Notes under the pieces: model-generated
Seen by the model: the letters and a program-made list of their open reading frames with translations, nothing else
What the model was told of the DNA's origin: nothing
The model's database searches: none
Shown: piece after piece, positions 34,067 through 41,374 of the stretch
Position numbering within the stretch: the stretch's first letter is position 1
Layout of the letters: the number at the start of each line of letters is the position of its first letter
Position numbers and translations under genes: made by a program
DNA from: Flavobacterium sp. SUN052
Lineage (GTDB): Bacteria > Bacteroidota > Bacteroidia > Flavobacteriales > Flavobacteriaceae
Length of the DNA: 64,000 bases
Direction of reading: 5' to 3'
NCBI RefSeq assembly: GCF_028867935.1
Contig: NZ_JAPQNS010000011.1
Span: 1 to 64,000 of the forward strand

Positions 34067-34812
34067 GCACCCTGTTAGCCAAAAATGGCCTTATTGTTGC
34101 CTTTCTCGTTACTGGGATCATTACGTATTCCGCAGATGGGTTATCAAAGAAACTCACCAACAACAAAATACCGGGAGCGGCTATTGCCATTTTTCTGGGG
34201 CTAGTGCTGGCTTACATTGGCGGCAGGGTAACTGGTGGAAACAAAGGCATCGCCGATATTAAACAACTAAGCGGTTTTGAACTAATGGGCGGGTCAATGT
34301 TTCGGGATTTTGCCATTGTGTCTACAGCCCTGGGGGTCAGCTTTGCCGTGGTCCGAAAAACCGGGATAGCTGGGATTATCTCGCTGTTAATTGGGGTTGT
34401 ATTCACGTTTACCTGCGGGGCCATTATCGCTTATGCCATGGGTTACACGGATGTAAAAAGTATCACAACCATTGGTGCCGGTGCTTGCAGTTTTATTGTT
34501 GGGCCGGTTACGGGAGCCGCTGTTGGGGCGTCTTCCGATGTGATTGCCAACAGCATTGCCACTGGTTTGGTTAAATCGATACTGGTTACGATCGGCACTC
34601 CATTGATTGCCCGATATATTGGCTTGAACAACCCTTCAACAGCCATGATTTTCGGTGGTCTGATGGGTACAACAAGCGGAGTTGCTGCCGGTTTAGCCGC
34701 AACCGACCCAAAACTGGTTCCCTACGGAGCTATGACGGCTACGTTTTATACCGGCCTGGGCTGTTTGCTTTGCCCATCGGTGTTGTACCTACTAACAACA
34801 TTCTTATTGTAA
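34054..34812 (+). CDS. madM: Malonate transporter subunit MadM
   Basis: The 252-residue product is the larger malonate carrier subunit, with about eight to nine helices rich in Gly and small residues. The blocks IPGAAIAIFLGLVLAYIGGR, GGSMFRDFAIVSTALG, GAGACSFIVGPVTGAAVGASSDV and IFGGLMGTTSGVAAGLAATDPKLVPYGAM are typical MadM sequence. It overlaps the end of madL by 13 bp and ends 5 bp before the amidohydrolase ATG, all in one transcript. Together with the malonyl-CoA synthetase this gives uptake and activation of malonate. Confidence 0.9.
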   Translation: MDYISTLLAKNGLIVAFLVTGIITYSADGLSKKLTNNKIPGAAIAIFLGLVLAYIGGRVTGGNKGIADIKQLSGFELMGGSMFRDFAIVSTALGVSFAVVRKTGIAGIISLLIGVVFTFTCGAIIAYAMGYTDVKSITTIGAGACSFIVGPVTGAAVGASSDVIANSIATGLVKSILVTIGTPLIARYIGLNNPSTAMIFGGLMGTTSGVAAGLAATDPKLVPYGAMTATFYTGLGCLLCPSVLYLLTTFLL

Positions 34813-34817
34813 CGCAG

Positions 34818-35729
34818 ATGATCGATCTACAAAAAATCGTCGCCATCGACGTACATACCCACGCCGAAGTTTCGTGTTGCCAACCCCACGATGATTACCG
34901 TCCTGAGTTTGACGTCGCCTTTGCCAAGTATTTTAAGTCCGACAAACGACCAACCATACAGGAAACGGCCGACTATTACCGCGAGCGGAATATGGCCTTT
35001 GTGATGTTCACGGTCGATTCGGAGTTTGAAACCGGAAAACGGCGGATTCCCAACGAAGAAGTAGCCGAAGGGGCCGCCAAAAATTCGGATGTGATGATTG
35101 CCTTCGCCAGCATTGACCCCCACAAAGGTCGTATGGGCGCGCGGGAGGCCCGCCGGCTAATCGAAGAATTTGGCGTGAAGGGTTTCAAATTTCACCCAAC
35201 GGTCCAGGGCTTTTACCCGAACGATAAAATGGCGTACCATCTTTACGAAGCCATTGCCGAATACAAACTGCCCATGTTGTTCCACTCAGGCCATTCGGGC
35301 TTTGGGGCCGGTGTGCGCGGGGGAGGTGGTTTGCGTTTAGAATACTCCAACCCGATTCACCTCGACGATGTAGCTATCGACTTTCCCGATTCGCCCATTA
35401 TTATTGCGCACCCCTCGTGGCCCTGGCAAGACGAAGCCCTCTCGGTAGCCATGCACAAACCAAACGTGTACATTGACCTGAGCGGCTGGTCTCCCAAATA
35501 TTTTCCACCCCAATTGGTGCAGTACGCCAACACACAGCTCAAACACCGGGTGCTATTTGGCACCGATTTTCCGCTGATTACGCCAGAACGCTGGCTAAAT
35601 GATTTTGAAGTCGCCGGCTTTAGGGAAGAAGTCAAACCACTAATTTTAAAAGAGAACGCCATCAAAATGCTGGGACTAGTAGCCGCTTCCGATGGAACTA
35701 CAGGTTTAAAAACCACCCCCCCAGCATAA
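34818..35729 (+). CDS. Amidohydrolase family protein, ACMSD/decarboxylase-like
   Basis: From the ATG at 34818 this is a 303-residue TIM-barrel metalloenzyme. Metal-site residues are visible in the N-terminal VHTH, in FKFHPTV, in the LFHSGH and IIIAHPSWPW strands, and in the aspartate of LFGTDFPL. This is the arrangement of the amidohydrolase-2 group, which includes ACMSD, gamma-resorcylate decarboxylase and 5-carboxyvanillate decarboxylase. These remove CO2 from aromatic or semialdehyde acids. As last gene of the phenolic/malonate operon, a decarboxylase acting on a hydroxylated aromatic acid is likely, but simple hydrolysis cannot be excluded. The open frame upstream to 34770 lies inside madM. 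Confidence 0.8.
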   Translation: MIDLQKIVAIDVHTHAEVSCCQPHDDYRPEFDVAFAKYFKSDKRPTIQETADYYRERNMAFVMFTVDSEFETGKRRIPNEEVAEGAAKNSDVMIAFASIDPHKGRMGAREARRLIEEFGVKGFKFHPTVQGFYPNDKMAYHLYEAIAEYKLPMLFHSGHSGFGAGVRGGGGLRLEYSNPIHLDDVAIDFPDSPIIIAHPSWPWQDEALSVAMHKPNVYIDLSGWSPKYFPPQLVQYANTQLKHRVLFGTDFPLITPERWLNDFEVAGFREEVKPLILKENAIKMLGLVAASDGTTGLKTTPPA

Positions 35730-35892
35730 AAAACTCGTTTTGCCCTGTAATTCAGGCGAAAAACAAACCTGTCTGGTATCTAACCTAGCTCGAACGGTTC
35801 TCTACACAGTAAATAATTTAACTCACAAGTCATTTGTGCAAATGTGGATAACTGTGTAAATTGCTACCGAACAGAGGAATATAACCTAGATT
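35730..35892. other. Intergenic region with one perfect DnaA box
   Basis: TGTGGATAA at 35843-35851 is, on the minus strand, the consensus DnaA box TTATCCACA. It is a single box within A/T-rich DNA. No cluster of boxes or unwinding element was recognised. The imperfect CCTG/CAGG hairpin just after 35740 lacks a T-tract, so the end of the catabolic transcript is not clearly marked. Confidence 0.5.
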
Positions 35893-36411
35893 ATGGGCAG
35901 GAAAGTATTAATCTTAAACCAAGATTACAGTGCACTGAGCATCTGTTCCGTTCCAAAGGCATTTTTGCTCGTCTATCTAAACAAAGCTGAACTCGTCGCC
36001 GAATCAGAGTTGTACAAAATTCACACCGTACGCTCTGAGTTTCCGATGCCAACCGTAATCCGGCTTCATCGGTACATTACCCTGCCTTACAAAGGCGTAA
36101 TGCTGACCCGTCAGAACATTTTCAAGCGCGACGGGCATCGTTGCCAGTATTGTGGCACCCACGAAGAACTCACCCTCGACCACGTTATGCCAAAATCGCG
36201 CGGGGGCAAAACTAACTGGGACAATCTTGCTACAGCCTGCAAACGATGCAACTCCCGCAAAGGCGACTTTACACCCGAAGAAGCAGAGATGAAACTCCGG
36301 CAACGTCCCTACAAACCCTCGTTTCTGGTGTTTCTGCGCGACTTCTCGGGCTCCATCGACAATAGCTGGATGCCCTTCCTGAGTAGCAAGCGCGAGCGTA
36401 TGTACGATTAG
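35893..36411 (+). CDS. HNH endonuclease
   Basis: The 172-residue cytoplasmic protein belongs to the HNH family with a zinc-stabilised beta-beta-alpha motif: Cys84 and Cys87 in CQYC, His97 in LDHVMPKSRGG, Asn111 in NWDNL, Cys116 and Cys119 in CKRC, then Asn120 in the last position (HNN rather than HNH). The N-terminal VLILNQDYSALSICSVPKAFLLV is shared by a conserved single-copy HNH family in Bacteroidota and Actinobacteria. It is a DNA nick or break enzyme of unknown biological role, not linked here to any restriction or mobile element. A terminator follows at 36517-36548. Confidence 0.88.
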   Translation: MGRKVLILNQDYSALSICSVPKAFLLVYLNKAELVAESELYKIHTVRSEFPMPTVIRLHRYITLPYKGVMLTRQNIFKRDGHRCQYCGTHEELTLDHVMPKSRGGKTNWDNLATACKRCNSRKGDFTPEEAEMKLRQRPYKPSFLVFLRDFSGSIDNSWMPFLSSKRERMYD

Positions 36412-36516
36412 GTAATTGGTAGAGTAAGGCAAAAAGGTAATTGATTCGTGAGAATTAGTTGTCTGGTTTGCCAAATTCCCTAATCACGCAATCATTTTAT
36501 TGACAATTACCGCCTT

Positions 36517-36548
36517 AGCCCGATTGGTATCCACCAATTGGGCTTTTT
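36517..36548 (+). terminator. Rho-independent terminator between the HNH gene and rpsA
   Basis: AGCCCGATTGGT (36517-36528) pairs with ACCAATTGGGCT (36533-36544) around a 4-nt loop with one G-T pair, followed by five T. Confidence 0.85.
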
Positions 36549-36566
36549 CGTTGCGAAAAAAATTCG

Positions 36567-36574
36567 TACCTTTG
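36567..36574 (+). promoter_or_regulatory. -7 promoter element TACCTTTG of rpsA
   Basis: TACCTTTG is a perfect TAnnTTTG element placed 92 bp before the rpsA ATG. It leaves a leader of about 85 nt. T-rich sequence (36544-36549) is at the expected -33 distance. Confidence 0.7.
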
Positions 36575-36618
36575 CAGTCCTTTTTCAAAACATATCAAAC
36601 CAAAAGTCGGTCCGCCAT

Positions 36619-36652
36619 TTGACCCACGGGACGACGTACTAAAGGGGGTCAA
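36619..36652 (+). promoter_or_regulatory. Hairpin in the rpsA leader (candidate autoregulatory site)
   Basis: TTGACCC (36619-36625) pairs with GGGTCAA (36646-36652) around a 20-nt loop. The 3' part includes AAAGGGGG (36641-36648), a purine run resembling a Shine-Dalgarno sequence but 18 nt before the ATG. S1 genes are autoregulated in other bacteria; that this hairpin serves it here is inference. Confidence 0.4.
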
Positions 36653-36666
36653 GCAACTAAATTTAT

Positions 36667-38448
36667 ATGAGCAAAACGCAGCAACGCGAACTGCCTGCAT
36701 TTGATTGGGATCTGGCAGACAACAAAGGATTCGGTAGCGGGTATTCGGCTGAAGAACGCAGCCGGATGGAGGAACTCTACGGCGATACACTGTCGCAGGT
36801 GAATGAGAAAGAAGTTGTGATGGGTACCGTGGTTGGCATTACTGACCGCGAAATTATCCTGAACATCGGATTTAAGTCGGACGGGTTGGTACCTGCTTCA
36901 GAATTCCGGGATCTGCCCGATCTGAAGATGGGTGATGAAGTAGAAGTCTTTGTAGAAAACCAGGAAGATCCCAACGGCCAACTGGTGCTGTCGCGCAAAA
37001 AGGCCAAAGTAATTACGGCCTGGCAAAAAATCCAGCGTGCTTTGGACGATGACCTCGTTATCGATGGTTTCGTGAAGCGCCGGACGAAGGGTGGTCTGAT
37101 CGTTGATATTTTCAGCATTGAAGCGTTCTTGCCAGGTTCACAGATCGACGTGAAGCCGATCCGTGACTTCGACATTTTTGTCGGCAAGAAAATGGAGGTT
37201 AAAGTCGTTAAGATCAACTATGCGAACGACAACGTTGTGGTTTCGCACAAAGTCCTGATCGAGAAAGACCTCGAAGCACAGCGCGCCCAAATCCTGAACA
37301 ACCTGCAAAAAGGTCAGGTATTGGAAGGCGTTATCAAGAACATGACCAATTTCGGTGTGTTTATCGACCTCGGCGGTGTCGACGGTCTGTTGCACATCAC
37401 CGATATCTCATGGGGCCGTATCAACCACCCATCGGAAGTGCTCCAACTCGATCAGCGTGTAAACGTTGTAGTGTTGGATTTCGACGAGGAGAAGAAGCGG
37501 ATCTCACTGGGCATGAAGCAGCTACAGGCGCACCCATGGGATGCTCTGGTAGCCGATATTCAGGTTGGCTCAAAGGTGAAAGGCAAAATTGTAAACGTAG
37601 CCGATTACGGTGCGTTCCTCGAAATCATGCCGGGTGTAGAAGGTCTAATCCACGTTTCAGAAATGTCGTGGTCGCAGCACCTGCGCAACCCACAGGAATT
37701 CCTGAAAGTTGGCGATACCGTTGAAGCCGTTGTGTTAACGCTGGATCGTCAGGAGCGTAAAATGTCACTGGGTATCAAGCAATTGACCGAAGATCCATGG
37801 ACACGCCCAGAACTCCGTACGAAATACGCGGTTGGTACCCGTCACAAAGGCGTGGTTCGCAACCTGACCAACTTCGGTCTCTTCCTCGAACTCGAAGAAG
37901 GTATCGACGGTCTGGTACACGTATCGGATTTGTCATGGACTAAGAAAGTGAAACATCCATCGGACTTCATCAAAGTTGGTGAAGAACTGGAGGTTATCGT
38001 ACTTGAACTGGACGTTGACAACCGTCGTTTGGCCCTGGGTCACAAGCAACTCGAAGAGAACCCATGGGATACGTTCGAAGACGTATTTGCCCTGGGATCA
38101 GTTCATCGTTGCACTGTGCTGAGCAAAAACGAAAAACTGGCAACCCTCGAACTTCCTTACGGTATCGAAGGCTTCTCGACCCTGCGCAATCTGGCGAAAG
38201 AAGACGGTACGGTAGCCGAAGTTGGCGAGTCACTCGATTTCAAAGTAACCGAGTTTGCCAAAGAAGAGAAGCGGATTATGTTGTCGCACACCCGCACATG
38301 GCAGGAAAAAGACGAGCCAAAGCCTAAAGCAGCCAAAACTGCTAAAGCCGCTCCAGCAGCGTCGGCTTCACAGCCTGAGCGTGGTGCTACTCTTGGTGAT
38401 CTGGATGCCCTTGCTGCTCTGAAGGAGCAAATGGAAGGCCGGAACTAA
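36667..38448 (+). CDS. rpsA: 30S ribosomal protein S1
   Basis: The 593-residue protein has six S1 (OB-fold) repeats at about 46-115, 129-197, 213-283, 300-370, 387-457 and 472-540. Repeats 3 to 5 are the best conserved, with IKNMTNFGVFIDL, IVNVADYGAFLEI and VRNLTNFGLFLEL; repeat 6 is diverged. A Lys/Ala/Pro-rich tail ends with a conserved acidic-helical segment (LGDLDALAALKEQMEGR). S1 binds mRNA on the small subunit and is especially important where Shine-Dalgarno pairing is little used, as in Bacteroidota. It is transcribed alone from the promoter at 36567 and ends at a strong terminator. Confidence 0.97.
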   Translation: MSKTQQRELPAFDWDLADNKGFGSGYSAEERSRMEELYGDTLSQVNEKEVVMGTVVGITDREIILNIGFKSDGLVPASEFRDLPDLKMGDEVEVFVENQEDPNGQLVLSRKKAKVITAWQKIQRALDDDLVIDGFVKRRTKGGLIVDIFSIEAFLPGSQIDVKPIRDFDIFVGKKMEVKVVKINYANDNVVVSHKVLIEKDLEAQRAQILNNLQKGQVLEGVIKNMTNFGVFIDLGGVDGLLHITDISWGRINHPSEVLQLDQRVNVVVLDFDEEKKRISLGMKQLQAHPWDALVADIQVGSKVKGKIVNVADYGAFLEIMPGVEGLIHVSEMSWSQHLRNPQEFLKVGDTVEAVVLTLDRQERKMSLGIKQLTEDPWTRPELRTKYAVGTRHKGVVRNLTNFGLFLELEEGIDGLVHVSDLSWTKKVKHPSDFIKVGEELEVIVLELDVDNRRLALGHKQLEENPWDTFEDVFALGSVHRCTVLSKNEKLATLELPYGIEGFSTLRNLAKEDGTVAEVGESLDFKVTEFAKEEKRIMLSHTRTWQEKDEPKPKAAKTAKAAPAASASQPERGATLGDLDALAALKEQMEGRN

Positions 38449-38469
38449 GCCGTAAAAGTAACACACATA

Positions 38470-38520
38470 AAAAGGTCAACGAACTGTACTTCTTCGGAAA
38501 GCAGCCTTCGTTGGCCTTTT
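38470..38520 (+). terminator. Rho-independent terminator of rpsA
   Basis: AAAAGGTCAACGAA (38470-38483) pairs with TTCGTTGGCCTTTT (38507-38520) over 14 bp with one G-T pair; T-rich sequence follows. Confidence 0.9.
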
Positions 38521-38600
38521 CTTTTGCTGTTTGTGAATGAGTTAGCTGTTGCACCCAACGAAATTTTTAATGTAGCGTTTTATCCCCGGCGATTTTTAAC

Positions 38601-38608
38601 TATGTTTG
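38601..38608 (+). promoter_or_regulatory. -7 promoter element TATGTTTG of the tRNA-Cys gene
   Basis: TATGTTTG is a perfect TAnnTTTG element 39 bp before the mature tRNA 5' end, and gives the tRNA its own transcript. Confidence 0.65.
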
Positions 38609-38647
38609 CAGTCCCAACGCGGTAAAAGGTTGTTGGGAAACATAAAA

Positions 38648-38718
38648 GGTTCCGTGGCCGAGTGGCTAGGCAGTGGTCTGCAAAACCTCGTACAGCGGTT
38701 CGAATCCGCTCGGAACCT
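38648..38718 (+). tRNA. tRNA-Cys (anticodon GCA)
   Basis: The 7-bp acceptor stem is GGTTCCG with CGGAACC, discriminator T, and no encoded CCA. The D-arm is GCC...GGC. The anticodon loop CTGCAAA carries GCA. The T-arm is AGCGG-TTCGAAT-CCGCT. The anticodon stem GTGGT/ACCTC has four pairs and a T-T mismatch at the second position (28-42). A terminator follows at 38731. Confidence 0.95.
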
Positions 38719-38730
38719 CAACAGTTTAAG

Positions 38731-38763
38731 AAACGCTAACCGTCTATCGATTGGCGTTTTTTT
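38731..38763 (+). terminator. Rho-independent terminator of tRNA-Cys
   Basis: AAACGCTAA (38731-38739) pairs with TTGGCGTTT (38751-38759) with one T-G pair; seven T span 38757-38763. Confidence 0.85.
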
Positions 38764-38865
38764 ATGGGCGTCACTTTTTGAAACCCGCAGTTTTGACTAT
38801 TGCACTTAGCCGCTTTTCGAACCGGGCTACAATTCTAATTTATCTCACGTAGGTCTGGGTAATTG

Positions 38866-40509
38866 TCAGGCAGCTAGATAAACGCTAAAGGTAGCGCCTT
38901 TTCCAAGCTCACTGGTGGCCGTTATAGCTCCGCCTTGATTGGTTGCTACCCGCTGGCAAATGGCCAGGCCAATACCCGTGCCTGTAAACTCGTTTTGTTT
39001 GTGTAATCGTTGAAAAATCTGGAAGATGCGATCCAGATAACGACCATCAAAACCGATTCCGTTGTCAATTATGTCGATACGGTGATAGGTATCCGCACGA
39101 CGAGCAGGTTTGATGTCGGGCGGTAACTGTGAATAGGCGAGTTGTTGACTCTGTATGCGTATGCGCGGTATAGTAGCCGTTCCGTTGTGGTCAACGCGGC
39201 TAAACTTCAGGGCGTTGGTCAATAAATTCTGGAAGAGTTGGCCCAGTTGAACGGCATCTCCCCGCACCACTGGTAATGGGCCGACATCAATAACGGCCTG
39301 TGTTTCCCCAATCACCAATTCCAGATCTATTAGTGTCTGAGCCAGGATGTCGTCTAATGGTACATCCATTGTCACCTGATGATGGGTAGAGATTCGCGAG
39401 TAAGTTAGTAAATCCCGAATCAGTCTGGACATGCGGTTAGCCGCCGACTGCATCCGTTCCAGATAATCAATCCCATCACCTAGTTGTGCAGCATATTGTC
39501 TCTTCAAGAGTTCGCCAAACTGTAGAATCTTTCGTAGGGGTTCTTGCAGGTCATGCGAAGCCACGTAGGCGAACTCCTGCAGATTATCGTTCGAACGTTT
39601 CAGATCTTGATTTGCTTCGGCTAACTCCCGCATCCGTTGTTCCACCCGGACCTCTAACTCTTCGGATAATAAGCGGTAGCGCTGCTCACTTTCTCGCAAC
39701 AAGAGGACCTGATCGGTCACATTGGTGGCCGTGTTAAGAATACCGTAGATGGTGCCGTCCTGAGCATATACGGGGTTGTAGGCGAAGTTAAACCACGACT
39801 CCTGCCACTGTCCATCCACTATAATACGGGCTGGCGTCTCGGCCTGGTAATACGATTCGCCGGTATCATAGATCCGTCGTAAAAGATCAATTACCGGCTC
39901 TCCCGCCAGGTGAGGCATAACCTGTTGCAAAGGCTGGCCAATCACCGACTCATCAGCCCCCCAAATGCGCAACATAGGCGTATTGACGGTTTCGATAATG
40001 ATATCCTTACCCATAAAAAGCACGGTAGCGGTTGGCGAACTGAGCACCAGACTGCGAAAACGAGCCTTACTGATTTCCAGTTGTTGTCTCGTCTGCACTT
40101 GCGTTGTTACATCGCGCACCACACCCGACAAGCGGTAGGCCGCGCCTACTATGTCTATGTATGCGCGCCCCTGCGCATGAATCCAGCGTCCTGAGTTTTC
40201 CTGAGTACCTACTGTCCGAAACAGCTCATCGTAATAGCCCGCCGACGATAGGTCGAGTGCTGCTTGTATGGCTTGATCTACACGTTCCCGGTCCTCTTCA
40301 TGCACCAGTGCCAGAAACTGCTGATAACTTACGACATTATTTCCGTAAGAATCGTATAGTTGCTGACAGCGATCGTCCCACCATACTTGCTGACGACCAA
40401 CATCCAGATTCCAGGTGCCTACTTGAGCAGCCTGAATAGCATGGCGCAATCTTTCCTGTTCAGCTTGATGACCTGACCAGAAAGGAAATAGAGTTGATTG
40501 TTCAGTCAT
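38866..40509 (-). CDS. PAS-domain sensor histidine kinase, no membrane segment
   Basis: This 547-residue kinase has two PAS domains (about 20-140 and 150-270; the first ends in YRLSGVVRDVT, as a PAC motif does), a coiled coil (about 270-315), and a HisKA domain with His319 in YVASHDLQEPLRKI, of the type seen in phytochrome-like and cyanobacterial kinases. The ATPase domain has the N-box NLLTNALKFS (Asn432), IDNGIGFD (Asp482) and GTGIGLAICQRV. There is no transmembrane segment, so it senses a cytosolic signal. The gene lies 88 bp downstream of the BLUF photoreceptor gene on the same strand, so light input through BLUF is plausible. No cognate response regulator is adjacent on this strand. Confidence 0.88.
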   Translation of the reverse strand: MTEQSTLFPFWSGHQAEQERLRHAIQAAQVGTWNLDVGRQQVWWDDRCQQLYDSYGNNVVSYQQFLALVHEEDRERVDQAIQAALDLSSAGYYDELFRTVGTQENSGRWIHAQGRAYIDIVGAAYRLSGVVRDVTTQVQTRQQLEISKARFRSLVLSSPTATVLFMGKDIIIETVNTPMLRIWGADESVIGQPLQQVMPHLAGEPVIDLLRRIYDTGESYYQAETPARIIVDGQWQESWFNFAYNPVYAQDGTIYGILNTATNVTDQVLLLRESEQRYRLLSEELEVRVEQRMRELAEANQDLKRSNDNLQEFAYVASHDLQEPLRKILQFGELLKRQYAAQLGDGIDYLERMQSAANRMSRLIRDLLTYSRISTHHQVTMDVPLDDILAQTLIDLELVIGETQAVIDVGPLPVVRGDAVQLGQLFQNLLTNALKFSRVDHNGTATIPRIRIQSQQLAYSQLPPDIKPARRADTYHRIDIIDNGIGFDGRYLDRIFQIFQRLHKQNEFTGTGIGLAICQRVATNQGGAITATSELGKGATFSVYLAA

Positions 40510-40597
40510 AAAGTGACTTGGCTCAAGTGCATATGGAGTAAACAGACTTGGTTATGGTTTTAGTCACTGTCTGACGCTAATTAATTATTAACCGCCC

Positions 40598-41041
40598 TTA
40601 TAATTTACCTAAGATTGCTCTTTGGCGGCTGTTGAGGTCGAAAAAACCTTTGAGCATTCGTACAACCACTGGCTGATCGATGTCCCAGGTGGATTCATGT
40701 TGAGGGTCAATAGGAATTATGTCGCGAACTTCCTCATACTGCTGGGTGGTCAGCAGCTCGTAACCCATATACCAATTACTGAATACCCGCTGCGTGATGG
40801 GTCGGTCAATAACTGTTCGAACATCAGTGTGGCGAGGGTCAGCCCGAATACTCTTGTATAGGTCTTCAACAGCCTGTTGCTGACCTTCAATCACCTGTAC
40901 GATATGGCCGTTTATGTAGAGCAGCACGCCCGTAATGCCCAAACGGGCATTTTTTACCCGACTAAGATTAACAATGTCAACAACGATTTGCTCGGTAGTT
41001 GTTGGTACAGCAGAACTGAAGTAGGTTATGCAGTAATCCAT
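40598..41041 (-). CDS. BLUF-domain blue-light sensor
   Basis: The 147-residue protein is a short BLUF protein binding FAD. The residues of the photocycle can be assigned: Tyr7 in the first strand, Asn31 in NARLGITGVLL, Gln49 in HIVQVIEG, and Trp90 and Met92 in FSNWYMGY. The C-terminal 40 residues form the usual two-helix cap. With no output domain of its own, it must signal through a partner. The PAS histidine kinase gene lies 88 bp downstream on the same strand. The start is preceded by a perfect -7 element at 41079-41086. Confidence 0.92.
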   Translation of the reverse strand: MDYCITYFSSAVPTTTEQIVVDIVNLSRVKNARLGITGVLLYINGHIVQVIEGQQQAVEDLYKSIRADPRHTDVRTVIDRPITQRVFSNWYMGYELLTTQQYEEVRDIIPIDPQHESTWDIDQPVVVRMLKGFFDLNSRQRAILGKL

Positions 41042-41374
41042 TTCTATTGGTAAAAGATATTGGCTAATAATTCATACACAAAAATAGGCTGCATCCTTGC
41101 CTGAGCAGAACTAGGTAGGCAAAATACTATCCTACGTTAACCGTAAGGCAGCTAAAATACATTGATTATTTTTTATCATGCTGACTGGTGCGGCAGGAAG
41201 CATGATAAAAACGCCTTCTCAAAATAACCTGAACTATTTGTACTTGATTGCTTATCTTTAACTGGTTAGCGTTTTTTTGTTTTTAAGAATGGACACCATT
41301 TATTTCCTCCTGCTCCTCTGCCCCATTGACCCCGCAAATTGTCCGCTTCACCGCCATTTTTGTTTTCTATAGCC
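41042..41374. promoter_or_regulatory. Divergent regulatory region between BLUF and lytS-like genes
   Basis: These 333 bp hold no gene. CAAAAATA at 41079-41086 is TATTTTTG on the minus strand, a perfect TAnnTTTG element about 38 bp before the BLUF start. A perfect 13-bp inverted repeat, TTTTTATCATGCT (41170-41182) and AGCATGATAAAAA (41199-41211), sits in the middle. The T-run ends make it look like a bidirectional terminator, which is odd between divergent genes; it could instead be an operator or the end of a small RNA. Confidence 0.6.

Noticed and set aside
35730..35892. Replication origin
   Set aside because: There is only one DnaA box and no box cluster or dnaA/dnaN neighbourhood.
35893..36411. 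Homing endonuclease or restriction enzyme
   Set aside because: The HNH protein is of a conserved stand-alone family, with no intron, intein or methyltransferase nearby.
38606..38809. Open frame across the tRNA-Cys gene
   Set aside because: It spans a tRNA and its terminator and has no protein character.
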